This document shows, piece by piece, positions 37,561 through 46,096 of a stretch of 64,000 bases of DNA (position 1 is the first letter of the stretch; the number at the start of each line of letters is the position of its first letter). Under the pieces are notes generated by a model that worked only from the letters and a program-made list of their open reading frames with translations, was not told the DNA's origin and did no database searches. The stretch comes from Acidobacteriaceae bacterium (GTDB taxonomy: Bacteria; Acidobacteriota; Terriglobia; Terriglobales; Acidobacteriaceae), in contig JASHNS010000081.1 of assembly GCA_030041515.1 (NCBI GenBank), positions 1-64,000 on the forward strand, in the 5' to 3' direction. Both the position numbers and the translations under genes were made by a program.

Positions 37561-38326
37561 GGCCGCGCCTCATCAATTCGAGAATTCCACGTGCGGTCGA
37601 ACGCGTATCCTGCTGCCGCACGAGCTCAGCGAAGACCTTTTCGAGGCTCGGCTGCTTCATCAGCCGGATCAGTTCGCCGGGGGGCGCATCGGCCACAATC
37701 CGTCCCTGAGAAATCACGACGACGCGATCGCAGACCTGCTCGACGATTTCGAGGACATGCGAGATGTACAGGACTGCTTTTCCCGCCGCGGTCAACTCGC
37801 GCAGGAGGTCGCGGAACAGTCGCGAAGACAGCACGTCGAGACCGGACAGCGGCTCATCGAAGATGAGAACCTGAGGATCGTGCATCAGCGCTGCGGCCAT
37901 CAGGACGCGTTGCCGCATGCCTTTCGAGTACACCGTCATCGGCGAGTGCCGCCAGGATTCCAGATCCAGCAGCGCCAGCAAGCCCTCCGCCTGTTCCCGA
38001 ATCGATCGCTCGCCCAGGCCCCGCAGCCTGCCCACCAGCTGTAGATATTCCAGTGCTGACATCCAGGTGTACAGGTGCGGCTCTTCCGGGATATATCCAA
38101 AGCTGGCCCGCCAGGAGACCAGGTCGTCGTGAATGTCGCGGTTTCGGAAAAGGACCCGGCCGTCATTCGGCCGCAGCAGGCCGGTGATGATTTTCACGGT
38201 GGTGGATTTGCCTGCGCCGTTGGGTCCCAGGAATCCCACGATCTCTCCGGGCCCGACCCGGAAACTAACGTCGCTCACGGCCGGAATCCCCCGGTAGTTC
38301 CTGTAAAGATGATCGACCTCGAGCAC
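37547..38326 (-). CDS. ABC transporter ATP-binding protein
   Basis: A 259-residue ATPase that powers the adjacent permease. Walker A is GFLGPNGAGKST, the Q-loop region IPEEPHLYTW, the signature YSKGMRQRV, Walker B VLIFDEPLSGLD and the switch histidine YISHVLE. I chose the GTG at 38326 (VLEVDHLYRN), with GGAGG 8 nt upstream, because the decayed paralogue starts at exactly the same point (VLELRR); the upstream ATG at 38362 lies inside the inverted-repeat operator and within the promoter. It is divergent from padR, which probably represses it. The C-terminal part (ARGILELMRRG) is short, as in simple ABC-2 exporters. Confidence 0.93.
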   Translation of the reverse strand: MLEVDHLYRNYRGIPAVSDVSFRVGPGEIVGFLGPNGAGKSTTVKIITGLLRPNDGRVLFRNRDIHDDLVSWRASFGYIPEEPHLYTWMSALEYLQLVGRLRGLGERSIREQAEGLLALLDLESWRHSPMTVYSKGMRQRVLMAAALMHDPQVLIFDEPLSGLDVLSSRLFRDLLRELTAAGKAVLYISHVLEIVEQVCDRVVVISQGRIVADAPPGELIRLMKQPSLEKVFAELVRQQDTRSTARGILELMRRGHARN

Positions 38327-38350
38327 AGCCGGCGCCTCCGTGCACCTCTC

Positions 38351-38397
38351 CCTATGTAGCATACTGCTGTAAGGTCGTCAACAGAATGCTACATAGG
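38351..38397. promoter_or_regulatory. 12-bp inverted repeat, probable PadR operator
   Basis: CCTATGTAGCAT (38351-38362) and ATGCTACATAGG (38386-38397) form a perfect inverted repeat separated by 23 bp, between the divergent ABC exporter and padR genes. The arms contain ATGT and ACAT, the half-sites usual for PadR-type operators. The left arm covers the -10 region of the exporter promoter and the right arm fills the -35/-10 spacer of the padR promoter, so binding would block both. Confidence 0.8.
38353..38381 (-). promoter_or_regulatory. predicted promoter of the ABC exporter operon
   Basis: On the minus strand TTGACG (38381-38376) and TACATA (38358-38353) are 17 bp apart, leading to the GTG start at 38326 through a leader of roughly 20 nt that contains GGAGG. 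The -10 box lies inside the left arm of the inverted repeat, which supports repression by the neighbouring PadR protein. Confidence 0.55.
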
Positions 38398-38404
38398 CTA
38401 CAAT
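38375..38404 (+). promoter_or_regulatory. predicted promoter of padR (leaderless transcript)
   Basis: TCGTCA (38375-38380) and TACAAT (38399-38404) are 18 bp apart. The padR ATG is at 38411, only 6 nt after the -10 box, so transcription would begin at or next to the A of the start codon and give a leaderless mRNA. No ribosome binding site is visible, in agreement with this. Confidence 0.5.
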
Positions 38405-38410
38405 TCCGCC

Positions 38411-38731
38411 ATGCCGGTCGAAGCGAAACTTTCGCACACCGCGGCCATGGTTCTCGAGGCCCTCCATGGGGGCTATGTCTACGGCTTCAGCGTGATGGAA
38501 GTCACGGGACTCCCCAGCGGAACCGTCTATCCGGCCATGCGACGGCTCGAACGCGATGGCCTGATCGCGTCGAAATGGGAGCAGCAGTCCGTGGCCGATG
38601 CGGCACAGCGCCCGCCGCGCAAGTACTACCGGCTGACGCGATCGGGCCGGTTAACGCTGGATGCTGCCCGGAGGCGATATCCCTTGCTCGAAGGGATGAT
38701 CCCGCAGGCCCAGGAATTGGAGCGGGCATGA
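38411..38731 (+). CDS. PadR-family transcriptional regulator
   Basis: A 106-residue winged-helix protein typical of short PadR regulators. It has LSHTAAMVLEALHGGYVYGF in helix 1 and the turn, the recognition region GLPSGTVYPAMRRLERDGLI, and the wing PPRKYYRLTRSGRLTL, followed by a short dimerisation helix. It should repress its own gene and the divergent ABC exporter through the inverted repeat at 38351-38397 and respond to a small ligand, possibly the exported compound. Its stop overlaps the start of the downstream membrane-protein gene (ATGA), an arrangement common in Acidobacteriota where PadR genes precede MacB-like permeases. Confidence 0.93.
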   Translation: MPVEAKLSHTAAMVLEALHGGYVYGFSVMEVTGLPSGTVYPAMRRLERDGLIASKWEQQSVADAAQRPPRKYYRLTRSGRLTLDAARRRYPLLEGMIPQAQELERA

Positions 38732-40194
38732 GCGATAAAGCTTCCCGTGCCGCGGCGCTGGCTCAGCTCGTTATCGGGCTCGCATCCCGAGTTCTTCCCG
38801 CCGGCGCTCGGCGCGAATGGGCCGCCGAGTGGAACGCCGAGCTTTGCCACGTGTGCCGGTCCTGCGCCTGCGAGCCAGTGCGATTCGCACTGGGCGCTTT
38901 TCAGGATGCGCTCTGGATCCGACTCGATCGCATAAGTGATCGTGCTCGGTCCACTTTTGCGCGGGGCTCTGCGGTGCGGTGTTGCGCAAACCTGCTGCTT
39001 GTGGGAGCGGTGGGCCTGCTTCTTTGCTCTCTCCTCCCCGGTCCCAGACGGGCATTTTTGGCCGCTCTTGCGCACACGCCCTCCGATCTGGTGACCATCT
39101 CGAGCGATGGATATGACGGAACCCAGGCCCCGAGCATTTCCATGTCAGAGTTCCAGGAATGGAAGACTGTGGCATCCCCTCTCTTCACCCAGATCGCCTT
39201 TTGCCGCCCCGCCGTGCGTCGTATCCATTTGAGCCATCATCGACCAGTGAATCTGGTTATTGCTGTCGCCAGCCAGAATCTGCTGCGCGTTTTGGATTTG
39301 TCCGGCTTTGCCTCCCGGTCGCCGGTGTCGAGCGCCGGCCATCTTTTTCTCACCCAGTCAGTCTGGCGAACTCAGTTCCACGCTGATCCGAATCTGATTG
39401 GAACGACAACGACGATGGGCGGCAATCCTGTAGTCGTCGCCGGCATTCTTCCCGATCAAAGGTCAGATCTTCCGGGAGAGATCCAGGTTCTGCTCACCGA
39501 AAACTCCCGTCAGCTTGAGTCCATTCCGCCCACCGCCGATGGATATGTCTTCGCTCGCCTTCGCCCGTCGGCCTTTGCAGCAAGAACCGGCGCGTGGCAC
39601 CTGATATTCGAGCAGCGAAACGATGCGATCTCCCAGTTCGAATGCGTTCCCGTTTCGTATATTTTCGGCCAGCCCATCGGCATTTTCTTATTTGCGCTTC
39701 TGGCGGCATGCATCGCGCTTCCCGCAACCACAGCTCTGCGTCTTGGCGAATACGCTGAGCGCCGCGGACGTCTGGAGTGTGCCGGCTCTCTGCGCAGATG
39801 GTTGTTCCTTCTCGCGAAGATCGTGCTTGTGGTGTTGATCGTAAGCTCGTGGTCGTTTGCACTCGCCTATGCGGGTGCTGCTGTTGGCTCCGCCGCCGCC
39901 CTCTATGTTCAGTTAGGAACGGCTTTCCCCGCGCTGCTGTTCGCATTTCGCTGGACTTTCCACGATCAGCGGAGGCGCTGCCCGGTTTGTCTCAGGCGCT
40001 TGTCCAACCCCGCCCGCGTCGGCCAGCCGTCGTGGAATTTCCTTGCCTGGTGCGGTACCGAATGGATGTGCGAAAGCGGACACGGGCTCCTGCACATTCC
40101 CGAATTACCGACCTGCTGGTTCAGCACGCAGCGCTGGCTTTGCCTCGATGCCTCGTGGGCAAGTCTCTTCCCAGCCGGCCCGGCCGCTTCCTAG
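38728..40194 (+). CDS. membrane protein with MacB-periplasmic-core-like region and C-terminal zinc-ribbon-like motif
   Basis: A 488-residue protein whose ATG overlaps the padR stop codon. The N-terminus (LASRVLPAGARREWAAEWNAEL) resembles the prefix domain of acidobacterial MacB-like permeases. After a membrane segment (LLLVGAVGLLLCSLL) comes a periplasmic part with SVWRTQFHADPNLIGTTTTM and VVVAGILPDQRSD, which matches the W-x-x-x-F-x-x-D-P-x-x-x-G pattern of the MacB core. Three or more hydrophobic helices follow, but no recognisable FtsX domain. The C-terminus has CPVCLRRLSNPARVG, then CGTEWMCESGHGLLHIPE, a probable metal-binding ribbon. It is therefore unlikely to be a complete transporter subunit; a sensing or regulatory role with PadR is possible. 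Confidence 0.75.
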   Translation: MSDKASRAAALAQLVIGLASRVLPAGARREWAAEWNAELCHVCRSCACEPVRFALGAFQDALWIRLDRISDRARSTFARGSAVRCCANLLLVGAVGLLLCSLLPGPRRAFLAALAHTPSDLVTISSDGYDGTQAPSISMSEFQEWKTVASPLFTQIAFCRPAVRRIHLSHHRPVNLVIAVASQNLLRVLDLSGFASRSPVSSAGHLFLTQSVWRTQFHADPNLIGTTTTMGGNPVVVAGILPDQRSDLPGEIQVLLTENSRQLESIPPTADGYVFARLRPSAFAARTGAWHLIFEQRNDAISQFECVPVSYIFGQPIGIFLFALLAACIALPATTALRLGEYAERRGRLECAGSLRRWLFLLAKIVLVVLIVSSWSFALAYAGAAVGSAAALYVQLGTAFPALLFAFRWTFHDQRRRCPVCLRRLSNPARVGQPSWNFLAWCGTEWMCESGHGLLHIPELPTCWFSTQRWLCLDASWASLFPAGPAAS

Positions 40195-40339
40195 CCGCTC
40201 GTTCGCGGTGCCGGCGCCAAATTGCTCTTCATCGTTATCACGAATCGCCCTTTCGGCGGCGCCTTCGCGGTGCGGTCTCCCAGGACCTGAGCTGTGGCCT
40301 AAGCCTCGCGGAAACGCGAAGTTTGCCTGACTGGAAGTA

Positions 40340-43300
40340 TCAGAATGAGTAACGAATCCCAAGCTGGAGCTGTCGAGGCGGCCTGTTGCCGTAGGCGTTC
40401 GCCGACACCAGTTGCCCGAAGGTGGCCGAATCGAAGATTCGATCGGGAACGTCGAAATTCGGGTGGTTGAAGATGTTGAACAAGTCCGCACGCAACTGCA
40501 GGCTGCCGCCTTCGCGGATCTGCTGATTGCGCTGCACACTGATGTCGAAATCCACGAAGCCAGGCCCGATGACGCTGTTCCTTGGCGCGGTGCCAAAGCG
40601 GTATTCGCCCAGCAAATTAGGGTCGGAAAACGCGCATGGATTGAACCAGCTTGCGGCGGTGCGAGTGGCGTCGGCAGCGCGGCCTCCCTCGGAGACGGTC
40701 TTGTAGCAGGTGGGATCGGCGTTGGCCATCACCGGGCCCGGCTTCATGGGATCGCTCACCTGATCCGGACGGTCGATATAGGGTTGAAGGCCGGTGCGGC
40801 TCTGGAGCACGGCACGATTAACGGTAAAAGGCCGCCCGGTCTGGACCGTCGTGATGCCACCAAACGTCCAGTGCGAAAGCAAAACGGGCAGAACTCCGCG
40901 CGCAAAGCCCCTGCCATTTGCGAGCGACGGTGCCTGATAAACGTAGCTCGCGACAAACCGGTGCCGCGCATCGAAGTCGGACAGGGCGCGCTCCGAGCGA
41001 AGATTGTTTGAGTTCTGCGGGAAGCCCGGATCGACTGCGGTGCTGAACAGTTGCGAGCTGTTGTCGATCGATTTCGACCAGGTATACGCGGCCAGGAACT
41101 CGAGCCCGTTGTTGTACCGCCGCACGGCGCGCGCCTGCAGCGAGTTATAGGTGCTGTCAGCCGTCGACTGGATTTGCTGCACAGTGGAAAACTGAGGAAA
41201 TGGCGGAATGCCGCCTGGCTCCGGCTGATTCACATTCAGCCGCAAGGGTAAGCGTGTGCCTTTGCTGCCTACATAGGCCAGGTCAAACACCAGTCCCTTC
41301 GCCGCCTCGATTTGGTTCCCAAAATCCCATTCCTGCACGTAGGCATCGCGGAAGTTTTCCGGCATGGTGAAAGCGAGAGGATAAACAATCGGCGAATCGA
41401 AAATGGTCTGGATGTTCTGCGTGCCCGAATTGACCCAGGTCTCTATCGGATAGTAAGGCGGATTGAGCCGGGAGCCAAAGTTGGTATTCAGGATCGTGAC
41501 ATCGTAGAAGATTCCGTAGGCGGAGCGCACAACGTAGCGATCCGTGTTGAGCGGCCTCCAGGCAAATCCGGCGCGCGGCGCGAAGTCGTCACGGTCAGGA
41601 CGGTAGATGCCGCGCGGAATGCCATCGGTTCCCGCCAGGATAAACATGCAGGCCGGTTGCGGTGAGCATGTGGCGGAACTTGCCGAGAGATTCGGAATCG
41701 ACATGCGATTGCCGGTGTCGAACGGCGGCGAACTGTACTCGTAACGAAGGCCGGCGTTCAGCGTAAGGCGCGCAGTCGCGCGAATATCGTCCTGTGCATA
41801 GAGCGCCGTGTCGGAGGTGCGCAAATCCGCTTCAGTATTTCCGCTGACACTCACCGCTATGGCGGGAATGCCCAGCAGGAGGTCCTCGACGGAATTGCCG
41901 GTGACGCCCAGAAAATCCCAGAAGCCCCGCGAAAACTCATCGATGTAGGAGTTGTTGCCGATGTTGAGATAATCCACGCCGAAGTTCATCTGATGGCGGC
42001 CGCGATTGAAGGCCGGATGCCATGCCAGGTTGTTGGCGATGTTGAAAGTGTCGTTGCGCCGATCCATGGGGAAGCTCGTGGATCCCCCGATGCCGTCGTA
42101 GCCGGTGAGCTCAACATCCGGGTAGCCGCGGTCGACCGGGCGGTTGAGCATGGTGGCGAAGCCGGGGATGGTCTGGCTGCCCTGGTTCGAGAGATAGCCC
42201 CCGAAGGTATTCCGATTGAAGCCGAATTTTGCCTCGTTGATGGTCGAAGGTCCAAAGACATGAACCCACGAAATTCCCAGGTTCTGCCCCAGCGTATCTT
42301 CAGGCGATCCGTATCCCGGCAGATTGCTGAACGAAGGCACGCCGGGGTCGAAGGGGTCGAAGCGGTTCTGATCATAGACCGCGTAGTGCCCGGAGACCGT
42401 GTCGATTGGGCTGATGTGGTCATCGAGCCGGACGATGGGCATTTGGTCCGTCTCGGTCAGCAGCGGCGCGGCGATGTAGCGCGTCGAGGTGAGAGGGTCG
42501 CCCACATTGGCATCGGGAATCAGGCTCAGGACGGTGGCGCCGGCGCTGCTGATCGCGGGCGGGGGAAGCGCCGCCAGCAAGCCTTCTCGCAACTCCAGCG
42601 AGGGCACGGTCGCCTCGCGGGTGATTGCCTGCCGCATCGACAGTTCCTCATCCGCCACGAAGAAGAAGGTTCGGCCTCGACGGATGGGTCCGCCCAGCGA
42701 GCCGCCGAACTGATCCCGGTCGAAGGGCGGAATCGAACCGCATGTGCCCGGAACCGACCCCGGCTGGCAAGCAGGCAAGTCGAAGTAGTTCTTCGCATCC
42801 ATATTGCGATTGCGCAGGAACTCGAAGGCGCTTCCATGGAAATGGTCGCCGCCTGACTTGATCGCCACGTTAATCTGCCCGCCGGCGACTCGTCCGTACT
42901 CTGCCGAGGAATTGCTCGATTGCACCTTGAATTCGAGGATGGCCTCAACGGAGGGCAGCACACTCCATTGGTTGAGAAACGGGTCGTTGTTGTCAACTCC
43001 ATCGAGCAGGAAGTAATTTGACTGCTCGCGCACGCCATCCAGGCTGATGGCGCTGCCCAGGAGCGTGTTCTGCGAACCGTCGGTGCCCGGCTCGGAGCCC
43101 GCCGCCAGAAGCCCGAACGTGAGAAAGTTCCTCTCGTTCAGCGGCAGCGCCGCAATGCGTGTGGCGTCGATCACCTCGCCTACAGTACCGTTCCGCGACT
43201 GGATCAGAGGCGGTTCTCCGTTCACGGTGACCTGCTCATGAACGCCGCCCACCGGCAGTACAAAGTCAACCTCGACAAATGAGTCGATCTCAACTCGGAC

Positions 43301-43588
43301 ATTGGTCCGCACGACCTCACGAAACCCGGGACTGGTGGCGCTCACTTCGTACATCCCCGGTGGCAGCAGCGGGAGCGTATACGCGCCCAGCGCATCGGTC
43401 CGCGTCTCTCGAACCGTGTCCGTGGCCAGATTTCTGGCGCGCACCACCGCATTCACGATCACGGCGCGCTGCTGGTCCTGGACGGTTCCGCGCACTGAGC
43501 CGGTGGCGTCCAGTGCGGCTGCGCAACCGCAACCGGCGGCCATCCAGATGGGAATCAGAATCAGAGCAGCTCGCATCGCGCTCTTCAC
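40340..43588 (-). CDS. Oar-type TonB-dependent receptor with carboxypeptidase-regulatory-like domain
   Basis: An outer-membrane receptor of 1082 residues, smaller than the other two in the window. The start used is GTG 43588 with AAGG upstream; an ATG at 43576 is also possible. Signal peptide: ALILIPIWMAAGCGCAAAL. The carboxypeptidase-regulatory-like domain has GSVRGTVQDQQRAVIVNAVV and PPGMYEVSATSPGFREV. The plug has LPLNERNFLTFGLLAAGSEP, and YFLLDGVDNNDPFLNQWSVL follows. Barrel strands end in LQLGIRYSF with terminal phenylalanine. It converges with the PadR/MacB-like unit and is divergent from the Ser/Thr kinase at 43781, sharing a 192-bp intergenic region with it. The substrate is unknown. 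Confidence 0.92.
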   Translation of the reverse strand: MKSAMRAALILIPIWMAAGCGCAAALDATGSVRGTVQDQQRAVIVNAVVRARNLATDTVRETRTDALGAYTLPLLPPGMYEVSATSPGFREVVRTNVRVEIDSFVEVDFVLPVGGVHEQVTVNGEPPLIQSRNGTVGEVIDATRIAALPLNERNFLTFGLLAAGSEPGTDGSQNTLLGSAISLDGVREQSNYFLLDGVDNNDPFLNQWSVLPSVEAILEFKVQSSNSSAEYGRVAGGQINVAIKSGGDHFHGSAFEFLRNRNMDAKNYFDLPACQPGSVPGTCGSIPPFDRDQFGGSLGGPIRRGRTFFFVADEELSMRQAITREATVPSLELREGLLAALPPPAISSAGATVLSLIPDANVGDPLTSTRYIAAPLLTETDQMPIVRLDDHISPIDTVSGHYAVYDQNRFDPFDPGVPSFSNLPGYGSPEDTLGQNLGISWVHVFGPSTINEAKFGFNRNTFGGYLSNQGSQTIPGFATMLNRPVDRGYPDVELTGYDGIGGSTSFPMDRRNDTFNIANNLAWHPAFNRGRHQMNFGVDYLNIGNNSYIDEFSRGFWDFLGVTGNSVEDLLLGIPAIAVSVSGNTEADLRTSDTALYAQDDIRATARLTLNAGLRYEYSSPPFDTGNRMSIPNLSASSATCSPQPACMFILAGTDGIPRGIYRPDRDDFAPRAGFAWRPLNTDRYVVRSAYGIFYDVTILNTNFGSRLNPPYYPIETWVNSGTQNIQTIFDSPIVYPLAFTMPENFRDAYVQEWDFGNQIEAAKGLVFDLAYVGSKGTRLPLRLNVNQPEPGGIPPFPQFSTVQQIQSTADSTYNSLQARAVRRYNNGLEFLAAYTWSKSIDNSSQLFSTAVDPGFPQNSNNLRSERALSDFDARHRFVASYVYQAPSLANGRGFARGVLPVLLSHWTFGGITTVQTGRPFTVNRAVLQSRTGLQPYIDRPDQVSDPMKPGPVMANADPTCYKTVSEGGRAADATRTAASWFNPCAFSDPNLLGEYRFGTAPRNSVIGPGFVDFDISVQRNQQIREGGSLQLRADLFNIFNHPNFDVPDRIFDSATFGQLVSANAYGNRPPRQLQLGIRYSF

Positions 43589-43780
43589 CAGACTGCCTTC
43601 CCTTCGCGCACCAGAATTCGCGCTCGGATTTTACGGCGGTGTGATGCCACGTCCTGCCTGCAGCCCGACGGTCGGGGGCTGAGGATCCAGGCATTTTCTG
43701 AATGCACCAAACCGATGGGGGGGAGGACTTATAGGTCTCGACTATACTGCACTCGCGGGGCTTCCGGCACAGAAAGGGCG

Positions 43781-46096
43781 ATGTTGGATCAAATCATCTC
43801 GCATTACCGGCTCATCCGCCAGATCGGGTCCGGCGGGATGGGGATTGTCTATGAGGCCGAGGACCTCACCCTGGGCCGCCATGTCGCGCTGAAGTTGCTG
43901 CCGGAAACCACCGGCGAGGAGCAGGTCGAGCGTTTCCGCCGCGAAGCGCGCACCGCCTCCTCCCTGAATCATCCTGCCATCTGCACCGTTTACGAGACGG
44001 GGATGGACCAGGGACGGCATTTCATCAGCATGGAATTGCTGGAAGGGGATCCCCTTAATACCCGCATCGCCATGGGGCCTTTCGAACTGAAGCAAATGAT
44101 CGAAATTGCCGTGCAGGTCAGCGACGGCCTGAGCGCTGCTCACAGCAAGGGCATCCTCCATCGCGATCTCAAACCCGCCAATCTCTTCCTGACCCGCCAC
44201 GGTCAGGCAAAGATCCTCGACTTCGGACTGGCCAAGCTGATCGCAGACGGCACATCGTCGCCCGATGCCCTCACCGCGGCCGCTCCGCTCACCCGCCCTC
44301 AGGATGCAGTTGGAACGCTTGAATATATGTCGCCCGAGCAGGCGCGGGGAGCCCAACTCGACCCGCGCACCGACATCTTTTCCTTTGGCGGCGTGCTGTA
44401 TGAAATGGCCACGTGCCGGCGCCCATTCTTTGGCGCGACCTCCGCGCTGCTCTTCCATGCCATCCTGAACACCGATCCCATCCTCCCCTCCAACCTCGAT
44501 CCGTCCATTCCGCCCCGCCTTGAAGAAATCATCATGGCGATGCTCGAAAAGGACCCCGATCTTCGCCTGCAGAGCGCCGATGCGGCGCGGACGGAGTTCC
44601 GGCGTCTGCAGCGCGACATCGAGCAGGGCCGCGTGTCTTCGGGGTCGAACCGCGCAGCTGGATCTCCCCGTACTCCTGCGCCTGCTCCCCGTCCCACCCG
44701 CCGTGCCGCTCGCCCACGCAGAAAGCCCATCGCGGTTCTGCCGTTTTCCAACGACACCGGAAGCCCCGAACTCGATTACCTGAGCGACGGCCTGACCGAA
44801 GTTATCATCAACAACCTGTCAGCCATTCCGGAACTGCGCACCGCTCCCCGTGCTCTCGCCTTTCACTTCAAAGGCCGCTCTTTCGATTCGACCGCGATCG
44901 TCAAAGACCTTAAGGTGAACACTGTGGTCGTCGGCCGCCTCACGCGCCGCGGCTCCCGGCTCGCGATCGGAGTCGAATTGCTGGATCTGAGTTCTGTCGA
45001 GCAGATCTGGGGGCACCAGTACAGCGTCGACGAACAGGATCTGGCCGGGCTCGACGGGATTATTGCGGGCGACATCACCACCGCTCTTCGCATTAATCTG
45101 ACCTCCGATATCACATCGCGGCTTTCCCATCGCCAGACCAGCAATCCCCGCGCCTTTGAGTTGTATCTGAAAGGCCGCCACGCTTATGCGCGCTTCTTTC
45201 TGCCCGAGCCGGTCTTTCAGGCCATCGAGTTCGCCCGCCAGTCCGTCGAACTGGATCCGATGTTTGCCGCTGCCTGGGGTCTTTCCGCCGACGCGTATGC
45301 CCTGTGCGGATACTTCCGCTATCGCGAGCCTGACGATGTTTTTCCGAAAGCCAAGGCGGCGGCGCTGCGCGCGATCGAGCTGGACCCGACGCTCGGCGAA
45401 CCGCACGCGACGCTGGGATTCATCTATTACATCTACGACTGGGACTGGAATCGCGCAGAGCAGGCGTTTCAGCGAGCCATCCACTGGCAGGCCGAAGGCC
45501 AGGGCGGCGGCACTTCCTATGCCTTCCTCATGCTCACTCTCGGACGCTTCGATCAGGCGGTAGAACTGTGCGAGCGTGCACTGAAGGTCGATCCCCTGTC
45601 TGCTCCTGTGGCGGCTGCCGCCTCCTGGGTTTACTTCCGCACCGGCGATTACGAAAAGGCTCTGCGGCAGGGAAGGAACCTCCGGGAACTGGATCCGAAT
45701 ATCTACCACAACCTCGAATTCCCTCCCATCGAGATCATGATCGACCTGATGCAGGGTCGCGGCCAGGAGGCCTTGATGAAGTATCAGGCCTTCGTGACCG
45801 AGTGGGGCCTCGACCCGACGAAAAGCGCGTTGCCCTACATCATGGCGCATGCGGGTTTGCACAACGAGGTGCGTGCGATTTTCCAGATGGCCGATCTTTC
45901 CAGCGCCGATCCCGGCAAGCTGGCGATGGTCTATGCGGTGCTCGGCGATTATGACCAGGCCTTCGCCTGCCTTGAAAAGGGCATCGCAGGACGTTACCGG
46001 TCGCTGCTGGAGATTCGCGTAACACCGGAATTCGAACCGATGCGCAGCGACCCTCGATACGCGGACATCCTGCGGCGCATGAATCTGCCGCTTTAG
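43781..46096 (+). CDS. Ser/Thr protein kinase with TolB-like and TPR regions
   Basis: A 771-residue protein from ATG 43781 (GAAAGG upstream). Kinase domain (about residues 8-265): glycine loop IGSGGMGIVYEAED, lysine in VALKLLPE, catalytic loop HRDLKPANLFL, DFGLAKL and GTLEYMSPEQARG, all intact. A Pro/Arg-rich linker (about 295-325) leads to a TolB/FlgO-like alpha/beta region (IAVLPFSNDTGSPELDYLSD, then TTVVVGRLTRRGSRLAIG-like strands), followed by TPR units to the end (FAAAWGLSADAYALCGYF, PHATLGFIYYIYDWDWNRAE). No transmembrane helix is seen, so it is probably cytoplasmic. This kinase-TolB-TPR architecture is frequent in Acidobacteriota; targets are unknown. Its stop overlaps by 3 bp the end of the convergent flavoprotein gene. 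Confidence 0.92.
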   Translation: MLDQIISHYRLIRQIGSGGMGIVYEAEDLTLGRHVALKLLPETTGEEQVERFRREARTASSLNHPAICTVYETGMDQGRHFISMELLEGDPLNTRIAMGPFELKQMIEIAVQVSDGLSAAHSKGILHRDLKPANLFLTRHGQAKILDFGLAKLIADGTSSPDALTAAAPLTRPQDAVGTLEYMSPEQARGAQLDPRTDIFSFGGVLYEMATCRRPFFGATSALLFHAILNTDPILPSNLDPSIPPRLEEIIMAMLEKDPDLRLQSADAARTEFRRLQRDIEQGRVSSGSNRAAGSPRTPAPAPRPTRRAARPRRKPIAVLPFSNDTGSPELDYLSDGLTEVIINNLSAIPELRTAPRALAFHFKGRSFDSTAIVKDLKVNTVVVGRLTRRGSRLAIGVELLDLSSVEQIWGHQYSVDEQDLAGLDGIIAGDITTALRINLTSDITSRLSHRQTSNPRAFELYLKGRHAYARFFLPEPVFQAIEFARQSVELDPMFAAAWGLSADAYALCGYFRYREPDDVFPKAKAAALRAIELDPTLGEPHATLGFIYYIYDWDWNRAEQAFQRAIHWQAEGQGGGTSYAFLMLTLGRFDQAVELCERALKVDPLSAPVAAAASWVYFRTGDYEKALRQGRNLRELDPNIYHNLEFPPIEIMIDLMQGRGQEALMKYQAFVTEWGLDPTKSALPYIMAHAGLHNEVRAIFQMADLSSADPGKLAMVYAVLGDYDQAFACLEKGIAGRYRSLLEIRVTPEFEPMRSDPRYADILRRMNLPL

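Noticed and set aside
38327-38362. ATG start of the ABC ATPase at 38362
   Set aside because: It lies inside the operator and between the -10 box and the probable transcript start; the paralogous remnant starts at the position equivalent to GTG 38326.
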